Below are positions 8,263 through 15,458 of a stretch of DNA of 64,000 nucleotides, piece after piece. The stretch comes from an uncultured Sphingomonadales bacterium (lineage in GTDB: Bacteria > Pseudomonadota > Alphaproteobacteria > Sphingomonadales > Sphingomonadaceae), in assembly GCA_937898525.1 (NCBI GenBank), contig CALCBC010000037.1:1-64000 (forward strand), given 5' to 3'. Positions within the stretch are counted from its first letter, which is position 1; the number at the start of each line of letters is the position of its first letter. The notes beneath the pieces were generated by a model. It ran no database searches. It saw only the letters and a program-made list of their open reading frames with translations, and was not told the DNA's origin. Both the position numbers and the translations under genes were made by a program.

Positions 8263-11175
8263 ATGGCATATATGACTGGAGGCAACTCGGGTTCGCGCGG
8301 ACTGCGCCTTTCGGTTGGAACGAGCGTGGCGAGCGCGCTCGCGCTGGCGATGTCTGCGCCGGCCCTGGCGCAGGACGACGAGGGCGAGGCGGGGGCAACC
8401 CGGCCCGTCGCATCCGACCGATCGGAAACCATCATCGTCACCGGTATTCGCGGCTCGCTTCAGCGGAATCTCGATGCGAAGCGCAATGCGCCCGGCGTTG
8501 TCGACGTCATCTCCTCCGAGGAGATCGGCAATTTCCCCGACTCGAACGTTGCGGCCTCGCTCCAGAGGCTGCCGGGCGTGTCGATCCAGCGCGACGGCAT
8601 GCGGGGTGAAGCCAATGGGGTGACGATTCGCGGCTTCGGCGGCGACTTCAACGAGACGCTGGTCGACGGCCGCCGCCTTTCGACCGCGACCGGCGGCCGT
8701 GCGATCGACTTCAGCACCGTCGGCGCCGACTTCATCGGTTCGATCTCGGTCTACAAGACGCCCGATGTCACGGTCGCAGCGAACTCCATCGGCGCGACCA
8801 TCGACATTGCCTATCCGAAGCCGTTCGATCGCCCGGGCTTCCACATCGCCGCGACCGCTTCGGGTTCGATCCAGGAACAGGCCGGCAAGATCGTTCCCAC
8901 GGGCGGCCTGCTCGTGAGCCATACGTTCGCCGACGATACCTTCGGCGTGCTGGCGAACGTGATCTACACGCGCCACGACACCGAGACGAACAACGTGTTC
9001 GTCCACGGCTTTCCTGGCGGCTTCTATGCGCCTTGTCAGTTGGCCGGGAGTACGGCGCCCACCTGCAATCCCACCGACGACGCGACTGCCCCTGAATCAC
9101 AGCGGCGCACGATCGTCGGCTTCTTCGAGCAACAGTACGGCGCCCAGCAGTCCTATACCAAGGATGAACGCGTCGATGCGCGACTGGCGCTGCAGTGGCA
9201 GCCGAGCGACGACCTGCTGATCACGCTGGACAACAACTTCACCGATCAGCGGGTCAACTCCGAGACTTTCGGTTTCGGCATCTGGTTCAACCAGGGGTCG
9301 CTTCGCGACGTCGTGCTCGACGACAAGGGCGTCCCGCTGGACTTCACCCAGGCCGGCTCACAGACCGACTTCACCGCGGCTACCGACAGCAACCAGCGCC
9401 GCACCAACACGACCGGCCTGAACATCGAATGGCAGGCGAACGACAATCTCTCGTTCGAGGCCGACGCCAGCTATTCGAAGAGCTGGCTCAATCCCGATGG
9501 TCGCGTCAACTCGCTAGGCGCCGACATCGGCTACGGTTTCGCGATCGGGCCGACGCTCGGCATCTCGATCGACGGAAACAGCAGCAACACGATCCCGGTC
9601 CTGCACAGCTACGGCGCAGAGGGTGACCCGTCCCGCTGGATCGATCCGGGGGTTATTGGGTCGCACGTGACCGTTAACATTGCCAACAAGAACACTGACG
9701 AGATCATCCAGGGGCGATTCAGCGGTACCTGGGAACAGGATGACGTGTCGCTGACCGTCGGCGGAAGCTATCTCGACGACACCTTCAACTTCAGCAGCGC
9801 CAACACGTTCGCGAACAACTTCTGGCAGGCCTATTCCGGCTACGGTCCCGCTTCGGGTACGACGGGCGGTGTCCCGATCCCGCCCGACCTCTACCGCGGC
9901 CTCGTCAGCACCGCCGACTTCATCCCCGGCTTCAGCGGTGCGCTCCCGCCTGCGCTGATCGACTTCAGCGCGATCGATTACCAGAACTACCTGTCGGGGC
10001 TGGGCAATCCCCAGGCCACCACGATCCCCGGCTTCAATTACGGCTGCTGCGACTTCACCGGCACGTTCGACGTCGCGGAGGACGTCGGCAGCATCCGTCA
10101 CATCAACGAGAAGACCTGGGCGCTCTTCCTTTCCGGGCGGTTCCAGACCGAGATCGCGGGAATGCCGCTCACCTTCACAGCAGGCGTGCGGCAGGAGACC
10201 ACGCACGTCACCTCGCAGGGGATCGGTCGCCTGCCGACGTCGATCACGCCGAGCACGACGGACCCGACGCTGCTCACCGTCAACTTCGGGCCTTCGGAAA
10301 CGGTCACCGCCAAGCACGATTACAGCCACCTGCTGCCTGCGGTCGACGTCAAGCTCGAGGTGATGCCCGGCCTGATCCTGCGGGCCGATGCCTCGCGCAC
10401 CCTGACCCGACCGACGCTCAATCTCCTGACTCCGGTGCTCGATATCGGCACCGGGCAACGCGTCGGTGCGTTGACCGCGAACGGCGGCAATCCGATGCTC
10501 AACCCGTACCTTTCGGAGAACTTCGATATCGCCGCCGAATGGTACTACCAGCCGAACTCGTACCTGGCGGTGAACTTCTTCCTCAAGAACGTGTCGAACT
10601 TCATCGTCCAGGGGACGCAGCGGCAGACCATCAACGGGGTCATCGACCCGTCAACCGGCCAGCCGGCGCAGTTCAGCGTCTCGCAGCGGGTCAACGGGCC
10701 CGAGGCGACGGTCCGCGGCGTGGAACTCGCACTTCAGCACACGTTCGGGGACACCGGCTTCGGATTCGTCGCCAACGCGACGTTCGTCGACACCAACAAG
10801 CCGTACGATCCGGACGACATCACCCAGAGCGGGTTCGCCGTCACGGGCCTGGCCAACTCCGCCAACTTCGTCGGCTTCTACGACAAGAACGGTATCGAGT
10901 TCCGGGCCGCGGTGAACTGGCGTGACGAGTACCTGCTCGGCTTCGGCCAGGTGCAGAACACCGGTGCCTTCGGGGCGGAACCGACCTTCGTCAACGAGAG
11001 CCTGCAGGTCGATCTCAGCGCCAGCTACGACATCATGGAGGATCTCACCATTTTTGCCGAGGCGCTGAACATCACCAACGAGGTGCAGAGCACCCATGGG
11101 CGCTACAAGAACATGCTGCTCGATGTGTTCGGCTATGGCCGGCGCTTTACGGCGGGCGTCAGATATCGTTTCTAG
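8263..11175 (+). CDS. TonB-dependent receptor
   Basis: A 970-residue outer-membrane receptor. Signal peptide about residues 1-38 (ending ALAQ); the plug begins with SETIIVTGIRGSL and contains VISSEEIGNFPDSN and LPGVSIQRDG, typical of the large sphingomonad/xanthomonad carbohydrate receptors. The C-terminus YGRRFTAGVRYRF ends in Phe as barrel proteins do. Either Met 8263 or 8272 may be the start; GAGGGTGAAGGG lies about 7 bases before 8263, GGGG about 9 bases before 8272. It is flanked by SapC/cupin genes and a halogenase-like gene and likely imports an oligosaccharide released by the upstream GH enzymes. Controlled by the operators at 8123-8158, by inference. Confidence 0.95.
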   Translation: MAYMTGGNSGSRGLRLSVGTSVASALALAMSAPALAQDDEGEAGATRPVASDRSETIIVTGIRGSLQRNLDAKRNAPGVVDVISSEEIGNFPDSNVAASLQRLPGVSIQRDGMRGEANGVTIRGFGGDFNETLVDGRRLSTATGGRAIDFSTVGADFIGSISVYKTPDVTVAANSIGATIDIAYPKPFDRPGFHIAATASGSIQEQAGKIVPTGGLLVSHTFADDTFGVLANVIYTRHDTETNNVFVHGFPGGFYAPCQLAGSTAPTCNPTDDATAPESQRRTIVGFFEQQYGAQQSYTKDERVDARLALQWQPSDDLLITLDNNFTDQRVNSETFGFGIWFNQGSLRDVVLDDKGVPLDFTQAGSQTDFTAATDSNQRRTNTTGLNIEWQANDNLSFEADASYSKSWLNPDGRVNSLGADIGYGFAIGPTLGISIDGNSSNTIPVLHSYGAEGDPSRWIDPGVIGSHVTVNIANKNTDEIIQGRFSGTWEQDDVSLTVGGSYLDDTFNFSSANTFANNFWQAYSGYGPASGTTGGVPIPPDLYRGLVSTADFIPGFSGALPPALIDFSAIDYQNYLSGLGNPQATTIPGFNYGCCDFTGTFDVAEDVGSIRHINEKTWALFLSGRFQTEIAGMPLTFTAGVRQETTHVTSQGIGRLPTSITPSTTDPTLLTVNFGPSETVTAKHDYSHLLPAVDVKLEVMPGLILRADASRTLTRPTLNLLTPVLDIGTGQRVGALTANGGNPMLNPYLSENFDIAAEWYYQPNSYLAVNFFLKNVSNFIVQGTQRQTINGVIDPSTGQPAQFSVSQRVNGPEATVRGVELALQHTFGDTGFGFVANATFVDTNKPYDPDDITQSGFAVTGLANSANFVGFYDKNGIEFRAAVNWRDEYLLGFGQVQNTGAFGAEPTFVNESLQVDLSASYDIMEDLTIFAEALNITNEVQSTHGRYKNMLLDVFGYGRRFTAGVRYRF

Positions 11176-11187
11176 TTTCCTCCCCTG

Positions 11188-11221
11188 CCGGGGTTGCCTC
11201 CGCGGCAACCCCGGGCGTTTT
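11188..11221 (+). terminator. Intrinsic terminator hairpin between receptor and halogenase-like gene
   Basis: An exact 11-bp stem, CCGGGGTTGCC paired with GGCAACCCCGG around a 5-base loop, is followed by GCGTTTT. The T-run is short, so partial termination is plausible, giving more receptor than downstream protein. Confidence 0.75.
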
Positions 11222-11232
11222 CCGGAGGTAAG

Positions 11233-12774
11233 GTGACGCCGGTCAAATCTGTCGTGATCGTCGGGGGCGGTACCGCCGGCTGGCTGACGGCCGGGGTGAT
11301 CGCCGCCAAACACCGGCCGCGGATGGAAGGGGGGTTCTCGGTCACGCTGATCGAGTCGCCCAACACGCCGATCATCGGTGTCGGCGAAGGCACCTGGCCG
11401 ACCTTGCGCACGACGCTTGCGAAGATCGGCGTCTCGGAGACCCAGTTCTTCCGCGAATGCGGATGCGCCTTCAAGCAGGGCGCCTATTTCGCGCGCTGGA
11501 CCACCGGTGAGCCGGACGACGGCTACTATCATCCTTTGATGCTTCCGCAGGCGTTCTCCCGAGTGAACCTCGTGCCGCACTGGCTCGCGCGGGAGAGCGC
11601 GGAGAGCTTCTGTGACGCGGTCAGCCCCCAGGGGCGGATATGCGACAAGGGACTGGCGCCGAAAACAGTCACGACCCCCGAGTTCGAAGCCGTCGCGAAC
11701 TACGCCTATCATCTCGATGCCGGGAAATTCGCCGGCTTCCTCCAGCGGCATTGCACGAGGGAACTCGGGGTACGCCACGTGCTGGCTGACGTTCGAGCGG
11801 TCGATCAGGCCGAAGATGGCGACATCCTTGGGGTTCAGACCGAACAGGCCGGCCTGATCGAAGGCGACCTGTTCATCGACTGCTCGGGCTTTCGCGCCCT
11901 GCTGCTCGGCGAAGCACTCGGTGTGCCGTTCGAGGAGTGCACCGACGTGCTGTTCTGCGACACGGCGCTGGCCGTTCAGGTGCCCTACGAACGCGACGAC
12001 AGCCCGATAGCCTCGCACACGATTTCCACCGCGCAGTCGGCAGGATGGATCTGGGACATCGGGTTGCCGACCCGCCGCGGGGTAGGGCATGTCTTTTCCA
12101 GCCAGCACATCTCGGACGAGCACGCGGAACGCGAGCTGCGTGCCTATCTCGGCCCGGCGGGTGCCGATCTGCCCGTGCGGCGTATCCGTTTCAGGGCGGG
12201 GCGGCGGCAGACCTTCTGGAAGCGCAACTGCGTGGCGGTGGGCCTGGCGGCCGGTTTCCTCGAGCCGCTCGAATCATCGGCCATCGTCCTCGCCGAGCTG
12301 TCGGCGAAGTTCATCGCCGAGCAGATGCCCGCCTGCCGGGAAGTGATGGATGTGGTTTCCAAGCGCTTCAACGCGACGACGGACTACCGCTGGGGCCGGA
12401 TCGTGGATTTTCTCAAGCTCCATTACGTGGCCAGCAAGCGCACCGACACCGACTTCTGGCGCGACAATCGCCGCCCCGAGTCCATTCCGGACCGGCTTCA
12501 GGAGCTGCTGCGACTGTGGACGTATCAGCCTCCCTGGTTCCATGACGAGTTCGATCGCGTGGAGGAGGTCTTCCCGCCAGCGAGCTATCAATACGTGCTC
12601 TACGGGATGGGCTTCCGCAGCGAGGTCGACCCGCGGGCGATTTCCACCGAGGCACCGCTGGCCGAGCGCGCGCTGCGCGAAAATCGCACCCTGACCGAGC
12701 GCCTGTGCAGCGGGCTGCCGCGCCACCGCGACCTGATCGACAAGATCTGCGAACACGGCCTGCAGCCGGTCTGA
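11233..12774 (+). CDS. Flavin-dependent tryptophan-halogenase-like protein
   Basis: A 513-residue FAD protein of the PrnA/tryptophan-7-halogenase family. Seen: the dinucleotide motif IVGGGTAGW at the N-terminus, GVGEGTWPTL, the Lys in CAFKQGAYF matching the chlorination Lys of PrnA, and GWIWDIGLPTRRG in place of the canonical WxWxIP motif (Pro replaced by Gly). Homologs beside TonB receptors are common in sphingomonads and their substrate is unknown. The GTG start at 11233 has GGAGG just upstream; an earlier TTG at 11194 lies in the terminator stem and is rejected. Expression probably depends on read-through of that terminator. Confidence 0.88.
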   Translation: MTPVKSVVIVGGGTAGWLTAGVIAAKHRPRMEGGFSVTLIESPNTPIIGVGEGTWPTLRTTLAKIGVSETQFFRECGCAFKQGAYFARWTTGEPDDGYYHPLMLPQAFSRVNLVPHWLARESAESFCDAVSPQGRICDKGLAPKTVTTPEFEAVANYAYHLDAGKFAGFLQRHCTRELGVRHVLADVRAVDQAEDGDILGVQTEQAGLIEGDLFIDCSGFRALLLGEALGVPFEECTDVLFCDTALAVQVPYERDDSPIASHTISTAQSAGWIWDIGLPTRRGVGHVFSSQHISDEHAERELRAYLGPAGADLPVRRIRFRAGRRQTFWKRNCVAVGLAAGFLEPLESSAIVLAELSAKFIAEQMPACREVMDVVSKRFNATTDYRWGRIVDFLKLHYVASKRTDTDFWRDNRRPESIPDRLQELLRLWTYQPPWFHDEFDRVEEVFPPASYQYVLYGMGFRSEVDPRAISTEAPLAERALRENRTLTERLCSGLPRHRDLIDKICEHGLQPV

Positions 12775-12909
12775 GCTGCGGCCGATCCGCGAGGTGGGTG
12801 GCTGTCCCCGGGAGGATCGTTCCCAGACAAGTTCGTCGGGACCTCTGTTTCAGCCGGGCGCTCGACAGCATTGCAATCCCTGCCGGCCCCGAAGACGCGA
12901 GTCTGACGG

Positions 12910-13575
12910 TCAGATCTGGTACGCCGTCTCGATCGCGTAGAGCATCTGGTAGCCCGCGTGGACGTGGTCGCGCATGGCCTGTTCCGCCGCCGGTGCATCC
13001 CGCTCGAGGATCGCCTTGAGAATTCGCCGGTGATCCTCGTTCGCCGTGCGCAACCTTTCGGCATCGTAGAAGCTGTCGAACAGCAGCCGGTGGATCGGCA
13101 CGGTAAGCCTTTCCAGCAGTTCGCCGATCAGCGTGCTGCCCGAGCCGTCGACCAGCAGCTGGTGCCATTCCGCATTGAGGCGCCCGAACCGTTCGGGTGC
13201 ATGGTCCTCGACACAGCGTTCGAGCTCGTCCTGAAGCTGCTGCAGGCGCGCGCGGTGCTCATCGGTTGCCGAGATCGCGAAATCAGCGGCGGTGACGCCC
13301 TCGAGCACCGCCCGGGCGCGATAGATCTGGCGTACTTCCTCGAGGCTGGTGCTGCGCACCGACGCCCCCCGGAAGGGCTCGATATCGACGAGACCTTCGG
13401 CGGCCAGCCGCTGAAACGCCTCGCGCACCTTCAACCGGCTGCCGCCGGTCTTGCGGATGATGTCGACCTCCACGAGCCGTTGCTCGGGGGCGAACTGACC
13501 CCGGCGAATCCGCTCTCGAATCCAGTCGGCGATCTCGATGCTCGTGGGCGGTTCGTGCCTCGCAAGTGCTTCCAC
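12910..13575 (-). CDS. GntR family regulator, FadR/FCD subfamily
   Basis: A 221-residue transcription factor: winged helix-turn-helix in residues ~10-75 (IRKTGGSRLKVREAFQRL is the recognition region), then an all-helical FCD ligand-binding domain with the metal-type His residues in EWHQLLVDG, EDHRRILKAI and MRDHVHAGY. The GTG start has AGGAGAGG just upstream. FCD regulators sense small carboxylates and usually repress. It is divergent from the 12-gene run at 13694, its likely main target. FadR-type sites at 2092 and 8123 suggest it may also act on the glycan genes. The 135 bases between it and the halogenase-like gene hold no gene. Confidence 0.92.
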   Translation of the reverse strand: MEALARHEPPTSIEIADWIRERIRRGQFAPEQRLVEVDIIRKTGGSRLKVREAFQRLAAEGLVDIEPFRGASVRSTSLEEVRQIYRARAVLEGVTAADFAISATDEHRARLQQLQDELERCVEDHAPERFGRLNAEWHQLLVDGSGSTLIGELLERLTVPIHRLLFDSFYDAERLRTANEDHRRILKAILERDAPAAEQAMRDHVHAGYQMLYAIETAYQI

Positions 13576-13625
13576 GACCCTCTCCTCTCGGTCCCAGTGG
13601 AACGTTTGTTACGCTGATTGTCAAC

Positions 13626-13643
13626 AAAATCGTCAGTGATTTT
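13626..13643. promoter_or_regulatory. Inverted repeat in the GntR/CocE divergent gap
   Basis: AAAATC-GTCAGT-GATTTT, 6+6+6, in the only AT-rich part of the 118-base gap between the GntR gene and the long operon. A nearby TTGT-CA-ACAA (13618-13627) is also palindromic. Either may be the autoregulatory operator; neither fits TNGTNNNACNA. Confidence 0.35.
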
Positions 13644-13693
13644 TTGTTTGCGCTCGCGCCCCGTCGCCAAGCAGACAAGCAAAAAAACAACCC

Positions 13694-15412
13694 ATGGAGA
13701 GGCTGGTGCTGGCGAGGCTCGTCTGCTTGCTCGCGTTGTTGCTGTTCGGAACTTCCGCTTCAGCGGAAGACCTGGCCGACGTCGTGCGCGAGTCGCGATA
13801 CGTGGCCGTGCGTGATGGCACGCGCCTTGCCGTGAACGTCTATCGCCCGGCGGAAAACGGCGTTGCGGTTTCCACGCCGCTGCCGGTCGTGTTCGCTTTC
13901 ACGCCGTATCGTGCCCGTTTCAAGGACGAGAACGGGGCAATCTCGGAGACGGCTCTGAGCGATGGTCTCGCGCTTCGCTCCCTGCTGCGGGCAGGATACG
14001 TGGTCGCGGTCGCCGACATTCGCGGGAAGGGAGCCTCATTCGGTGCCCGCCGGGGCTTCCAGGATCGGACCGAGGCGCAAGACGGTCACGATCTCGTCGA
14101 ATGGCTTGCGCGTCAGCCCTTCTCCAACGGCAAGGTCGGGATGATCGGTTGCTCGTACCTGGGAGGCACGACCTTCCACACGGCGAGCACGACGCCGCCT
14201 TCGCTCAAGGCCGTGTTCATCGGGGCGACCGACCTCGACAAGTACGCGTTCGTCCGCAACGGCGGCATCACGGCGCAGTTCAACACCCGGCCGGACGAAC
14301 CGGCAGAGGTCGATCTTGCCAGCATTCCGGTCGATGCAGATCGCGATGGATCGCTCCTGCGCCAGGCCGTCGCCGAACACGCGGGCAATACCCCTATGGC
14401 GCCGCTGTGGTACGGCATGCCGTACCGCGACAGCATTTCGCCCCTCACTGGCAACGCGTTCTGGGAAGAGGTGGCGATCTACCGTCACCTCGACACGATC
14501 CGGGCGGCCGGCATTGCCACCTACTTCTGGGGCAACTGGCGCGACGAGCCTACCGGGCAGGTCATCCTCGCTGCAGCCAATCTTGGTGGGAAGTTCCTGG
14601 CGGGCCCCGGGGACCACTGCGTGCCGCCGGCGGGATTCGACTTTGCCGGCGAGATCGTCCGCTATTTCGACCACCATCTGAAGGGTGCCGACAACGGCAT
14701 CGACCGCGAGCCGCGGGCCACCTATTTCGTCGAGGACGCCGACGGCGGCCGTTACGTCCGATCGGACGAGCTGCCCGGCATCGCCTCGCGGCCGCTGCCC
14801 TGGTTCCTTGCGGGGGCTCACCCGAGCGCCGAGACGGGCCTCGCGCTGGCAGATGCTCCCGACGAACCGGGGCGTGACGCATTCACTGTCGATTACGATC
14901 TGCCGTCGCCCGAGTATTTCGCCTTCTGGCCCGGCCCGATGGACGCCCACGGGCTCGGCTACGTCAGTGCGCCGATCGCTCGGCCGATGACCCTGATCGG
15001 GTTCCCCGTTGCGCACCTGACGGTGACCTCGAGCCATCCCGAAGCCGACCTGTTCGTCTATCTCGACCTGATCGGCACCGACGGGAAGGCGGAAGTCATT
15101 TCGTTCGGCCGCCTGCGGCTTTCGCACCGCAAGCTGTCGCAGGCGCCCTACGATACGCTGGGGCTCCCCTGGCATTCGGGCAGGTCGACGGACGTCGAGG
15201 GTCTCGAGGCCGGCGAGGAGGCGCCGGTGTCGATTGCCATGACGCCGCTTTCGCGCACCATCCCGGAAGGCACGCGGCTGCGCTTCGTCGTTGCCGGCGC
15301 CGATCCGCGCCAGCGCAATCTCCAGGAAATCAAACTGACGCCGCCACCGGTGATCTCGGTCCTGCGGGGAGGGTTCGATCCCTCGCGCGTGGAACTGCCG
15401 CTGGCTCAATGA
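13694..15412 (+). CDS. Secreted CocE/NonD family hydrolase
   Basis: A 572-residue alpha/beta hydrolase of the X-Pro dipeptidyl-peptidase S15 / CocE type. A signal peptide covers residues 1-24 (SASAED). The nucleophile elbow GCSYLGG places Ser at 154; GPGDHCVPPAG carries the likely catalytic His, and a C-terminal jelly-roll domain begins near 400 (PMTLIGFPVAHLTVTS). Family members cleave esters, amides or glutaryl groups. It is the first gene of the run and, being exported, could unmask the substrate that the receptor and TRAP genes then import. Substrate unknown. Confidence 0.9.
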   Translation: MERLVLARLVCLLALLLFGTSASAEDLADVVRESRYVAVRDGTRLAVNVYRPAENGVAVSTPLPVVFAFTPYRARFKDENGAISETALSDGLALRSLLRAGYVVAVADIRGKGASFGARRGFQDRTEAQDGHDLVEWLARQPFSNGKVGMIGCSYLGGTTFHTASTTPPSLKAVFIGATDLDKYAFVRNGGITAQFNTRPDEPAEVDLASIPVDADRDGSLLRQAVAEHAGNTPMAPLWYGMPYRDSISPLTGNAFWEEVAIYRHLDTIRAAGIATYFWGNWRDEPTGQVILAAANLGGKFLAGPGDHCVPPAGFDFAGEIVRYFDHHLKGADNGIDREPRATYFVEDADGGRYVRSDELPGIASRPLPWFLAGAHPSAETGLALADAPDEPGRDAFTVDYDLPSPEYFAFWPGPMDAHGLGYVSAPIARPMTLIGFPVAHLTVTSSHPEADLFVYLDLIGTDGKAEVISFGRLRLSHRKLSQAPYDTLGLPWHSGRSTDVEGLEAGEEAPVSIAMTPLSRTIPEGTRLRFVVAGADPRQRNLQEIKLTPPPVISVLRGGFDPSRVELPLAQ

Positions 15413-15421
15413 CTGAAAGGG

Positions 15422-15442
15422 CCGGCCGGCATGTCCGGCCGG
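15422..15442 (+). other. Intercistronic hairpin before second TonB receptor
   Basis: CCGGCCGG, loop CATGT, CCGGCCGG: a perfect 8-bp stem between the CocE stop and the receptor's GGGGAG ribosome-binding site, with no T-run. It may stabilise or tune the receptor message. Confidence 0.5.
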
Positions 15443-15458
15443 GAAGGGGAGAAGTGCA

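Noticed and set aside
12830..12850. GACAAGTTCGTC as a third GntR site
   Set aside because: Half-sites are in the wrong order and do not fit TNGTNNNACNA.
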